Shown here one piece after another: positions 61,913 to 64,000 of a stretch of 64,000 bases of DNA; positions within the stretch are counted from its first letter, which is position 1, and every line of letters begins with the position of its first letter. The stretch is from Lentzea albidocapillata subsp. violacea. Its GTDB lineage: Bacteria > Actinomycetota > Actinomycetes > Mycobacteriales > Pseudonocardiaceae. The stretch spans positions 36,322 through 100,321 of the forward strand of contig NZ_FNET01000027.1 in the NCBI RefSeq assembly GCF_900100275.1. The letters are read 5' to 3'. Made by a program: the position numbers and the translations under genes. Under the pieces are notes generated by a model that did not search any database, was not told the DNA's origin, and saw only the letters and a list, made by a program, of their open reading frames with translations.

Positions 61913-63523
61913 TCAGGCGAACGGCTGAACGTTCGGCTGGAACACCTGGCCGTCGGCCGGCGCGACAAGATCCACCAGGTACTTCGCGACCGCCGCGTCC
62001 GTGCCCGCCGAGCGGCCCAGGATGCAGTGACCGAACGCGTCGACGCTGATCAGGCGCGCGTTGCCGAGCTGCTTGGCCATGCGCTGCGAGAACAGGTACT
62101 GCGTGGCCGGGTCGTAGTAGTTGCCCACGACGACGATCGGGTTCTTCGTCTTGCGGTGCCACGGGCCGATCCAGCGGTCCGGGTTGCGCGTCGGCCACGT
62201 GGCGCAGGTCAGCAGGTCCGCGGCGGCCTGGTAGCGGCCGAACGTGGGCGACTCCCGCTCCCACTTCGCCGCGGTCCTCTCCCAGTTGCGGGTGGTGCGG
62301 GAGAACGGCTTGTCGGTGCAGTTGACGCCGAAGTACGAGTCGTCCGCGGTGTACGGGGTGTCGGGCAGCGGGTCGACGTCCATGCGGCCGCCGGCGTTGT
62401 TCAGCGGCGCGGCCAGCTCCACAGTGGACTGGACGCTGAGGGTCGCGGCGGACGGGTTCAGCGCCAGGTGGACGTTCTGCAGCCAGGCGGCCAGCGGCGC
62501 GATCCGGACGATCGAGTACAGGTCGCCGGCGACGCGGCCCACCAGGCCGGACAGGGTGACCTGCGTGCCGTCCGGCAACGTCGCGGGTGCCTTGCCCAGC
62601 GCGACCTTGAGAGCCTCGAACTTGCCGCGGGCGTCACCGGCGAACGCGCACTTGGCGGCACCGACGGAGTCGCAGCGCTTCAGCATGGCGTCGAGGGCGA
62701 TCTCGAAGCCGTCGGCGCGCTGGCGGTCGTACTCCGCGCCGTTGGTCAGGCGGAGGCGCGGGTCGACGTTGCCGTCGATCACCATCGCCCGCGTGCGCTG
62801 CGGGAAGATATTCGCGTACGTCGAGCCGATCAGCGTGCCGTACGAGAAGCCGACGAAGTTGAGCTGCTTGTCCCCCACGGCCTCGCGCATGACGTCGAGG
62901 TCGCGTGCGACCGCTTCGGTCGACATGTGGTTCAGCAGCGGGCCGGCGTTGATCCTGCAGTAGTCCGTGTAGGCCTTGGACTGCTTGATGGTGCTCGCGA
63001 TCTCGGCCTTGGTGATGGGCAGGGAGTACCAGCCCTCGTTGACCGAGTCGGCCTCCTCCTGGGTGCGGAAGCAGCGCATCGGCGCGCTGCGGGCGACGCC
63101 GCGCGGGTCGAAGCCGACGACGTCGAACCGGTCCAGCACGGACGGCTGGAAGTAGTTCTTCGCGACGGCGCCGCGCAGCAGGCCGGAACCGCCGGGGCCG
63201 CCGGGGTTGAGGAAGATCGAGCCGATCTTGCGCGACGGGTCGTTCGCGGGGCGCTTCATCATGGCGATGCCGGTCTTCTCACCGCGCGGGCGCGAGTGGT
63301 CGACGGGCACTTCCTGAACGGCGCAGGTGAGCTTCGCGCGCTCCTCGGGCGTCACGGAGGCGGGCAGGGTGGCGAGGATGTCGGCCGCGCACTGCCCCCA
63401 GGCAGCGGGTCTGACGTTCGACGAGGCCTCGGTCTGGGCGCTCGCCACGCCCAGGCCGGAAACGATGGTGCCGAGCACGAGCGCGCTCGCGAGCACGGCA
63501 CGTGCTGAAGATGATGACGTCAC
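61913..63523 (-). CDS. Secreted alpha/beta hydrolase, tripeptidyl-aminopeptidase-like
   Basis: The 536-aa protein has a signal peptide (ARAVLASALVLGTIVSGLGVASA, cut near residue 29). The alpha/beta-hydrolase core has FLNPGGPGGSG (oxyanion hole) near residue 103, GFDPRGV, the nucleophile elbow VGFSYGTLIG near residue 225, the acid in NYYDPATQ near residue 470 and His in FGHCIL near residue 500. Cysteines (CFRTQEE, CDSVGAAKC, CTDKP, CATWP) suggest disulfides. This is the SlpD/SlpE-type secreted peptidase family of actinomycetes. GTG 63523. Confidence 0.92.
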   Translation of the reverse strand: MTSSSSARAVLASALVLGTIVSGLGVASAQTEASSNVRPAAWGQCAADILATLPASVTPEERAKLTCAVQEVPVDHSRPRGEKTGIAMMKRPANDPSRKIGSIFLNPGGPGGSGLLRGAVAKNYFQPSVLDRFDVVGFDPRGVARSAPMRCFRTQEEADSVNEGWYSLPITKAEIASTIKQSKAYTDYCRINAGPLLNHMSTEAVARDLDVMREAVGDKQLNFVGFSYGTLIGSTYANIFPQRTRAMVIDGNVDPRLRLTNGAEYDRQRADGFEIALDAMLKRCDSVGAAKCAFAGDARGKFEALKVALGKAPATLPDGTQVTLSGLVGRVAGDLYSIVRIAPLAAWLQNVHLALNPSAATLSVQSTVELAAPLNNAGGRMDVDPLPDTPYTADDSYFGVNCTDKPFSRTTRNWERTAAKWERESPTFGRYQAAADLLTCATWPTRNPDRWIGPWHRKTKNPIVVVGNYYDPATQYLFSQRMAKQLGNARLISVDAFGHCILGRSAGTDAAVAKYLVDLVAPADGQVFQPNVQPFA

Positions 63524-63606
63524 GAATGCACCCCATCACCGACCGTGCACCGTTTGTACCCGCCTATCGTCGGGTTGTCAGGCGACAGGCGGGCTTCAAC
63601 GAACTA

Positions 63607-64000
63607 GTGTCCTGCGCCTGAAATCCGCCAGGTAAGTCTATGGTGGGGTGATGGCGCGGATTGGACGTCCTCCTGCTGAGGTGACGTTGACCGAGCAGGA
63701 GCGGGAGACGCTGCAGCGGTGGGCGCGGCGGGCGAAGTCGTCGCAGGTGCTGGCGCAGCGGTGCAGGATCGTGCTGGCGTGCGCGGATGGTGTGCCGGGT
63801 AAGCAGATCGCCGAGGATCTGCGGGTGCACCCGACCACGGTGACCAAGTGGCGCAGGCGGTTTCTTCAGCATCGGCTGGACGGCCTGGTCGATGAGGAGC
63901 GGCCAGGCCGGCCGCCGTCGATCACGGTGGATCAGGTCGAGGATGTCGTGATCGCGACGCTGGAGGAGACTCCGCGGAACGCGACGCACTGGTCGCGGGC
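63607..64000 (+). mobile_element. Left part of an IS630-family insertion sequence
   Basis: The transposase start at 63651 is preceded by a short untranslated stretch after CTAG (63604-63607). IS630 elements insert at TA, and a TA is present there, but the terminal inverted repeat cannot be confirmed because the right end lies outside the window. Confidence 0.6.
63651..64000 (+). CDS. IS630-family transposase (N-terminal part, cut by window edge)
   Basis: The frame is open from ATG 63651 to the window end, 116 codons. The N-terminus VTLTEQERETLQRWARRAKSSQVLAQRCRIVLACADG is followed by the helix-turn-helix KQIAEDLRVHPTTVTKWRRRFL and a second helical unit LDGLVDEERPGRPPSI and ETPRNATHWSR, typical of IS630/Tc1-mariner-like transposases. 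The DDE catalytic half would lie to the right. Confidence 0.88.
   Translation, partial: MARIGRPPAEVTLTEQERETLQRWARRAKSSQVLAQRCRIVLACADGVPGKQIAEDLRVHPTTVTKWRRRFLQHRLDGLVDEERPGRPPSITVDQVEDVVIATLEETPRNATHWSR

Noticed and set aside
63564..63989. Minus-strand frame of 141 codons at the right edge
   Set aside because: Shadow of the IS630 transposase frame, His/Arg/Pro-rich.

Overview
The window is very GC-rich DNA from an actinomycete, most likely of the order Pseudonocardiales (Lentzea, Saccharothrix or Actinosynnema type). The evidence is the presence of RbpA, WhiA, OpcA, a SigG-type sigma factor and a conservon-type nitrate-sensing histidine kinase, the frequent GTG starts, and the classic actinobacterial order uvrC-rapZ-yvcK-whiA and gap-pgk-tpiA-secG. 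No rRNA, tRNA or CRISPR array was seen.

Layout. 1-11 kb: the start of a large sensor kinase (cut by the window edge), a DUF485/acetate-permease pair, an alpha/beta hydrolase, an ATP-grasp pair, a DUF885 metallopeptidase-like protein, a secreted GH128-like glucanase, a quinone oxidoreductase and an FKBP lipoprotein. 11-16 kb: an accessory block with a two-TM protein coupled to a cupin-like protein, a 164-nt fold-back element, an HD-domain protein, a three-helix-bundle protein and a CHAT-like protein without its catalytic dyad. 16-25.4 kb: ctaB, divergent from a compact pentose-phosphate operon tkt-tal-pgi-zwf-opcA-pgl, which ends in a second fold-back element and an intrinsic terminator. 25.6-37.7 kb: accessory genes, namely an LRV-repeat protein, a LacI-type-sensor hybrid kinase with a lone receiver, twin secreted DUF4360 proteins, a second histidine kinase, a Tat/Sec-exported TIM-barrel-like protein, and a Ser/Thr kinase operon divergent from a wall or membrane-anchored surface protein. 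37.8-41.5 kb: rbpA and gap-pgk-tpiA-secG. 41.6-46.5 kb: an insertion (small ORF, LAL-type LuxR regulator, acyltransferase) that separates gap from whiA. 46.5-51.8 kb: uvrC, a decayed HD-domain gene, rapZ, yvcK, whiA. 51.9-64 kb: two Rieske lipoproteins, a divergent XRE-regulator/SLOG pair, a membrane/coiled-coil pair, an S1 protein, a WYL regulator coupled to SigG, a phosphoesterase, a TauE permease, a secreted peptidase, and the left part of an IS630-family element.

Central metabolism (oxidative and non-oxidative pentose phosphate pathway, lower glycolysis, haem O synthesis) sits beside genes of developmental control and envelope homeostasis (WhiA, YvcK, RapZ).

The most unusual signal is a pair of imperfect palindromes at 12894-13057 and 25375-25540. 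They have different sequences but the same architecture: an 80-nt left arm, a 79-nt right arm, a CATAC/GTATG apex and an asymmetric bulge 26 nt from the outer end. Both sit directly 3' of a plus-strand stop codon. Nearly all transition-type mismatches between the arms are of the kind that stay paired as G-U in the plus-strand RNA. They look like two members of an undescribed structured-RNA or fold-back family.
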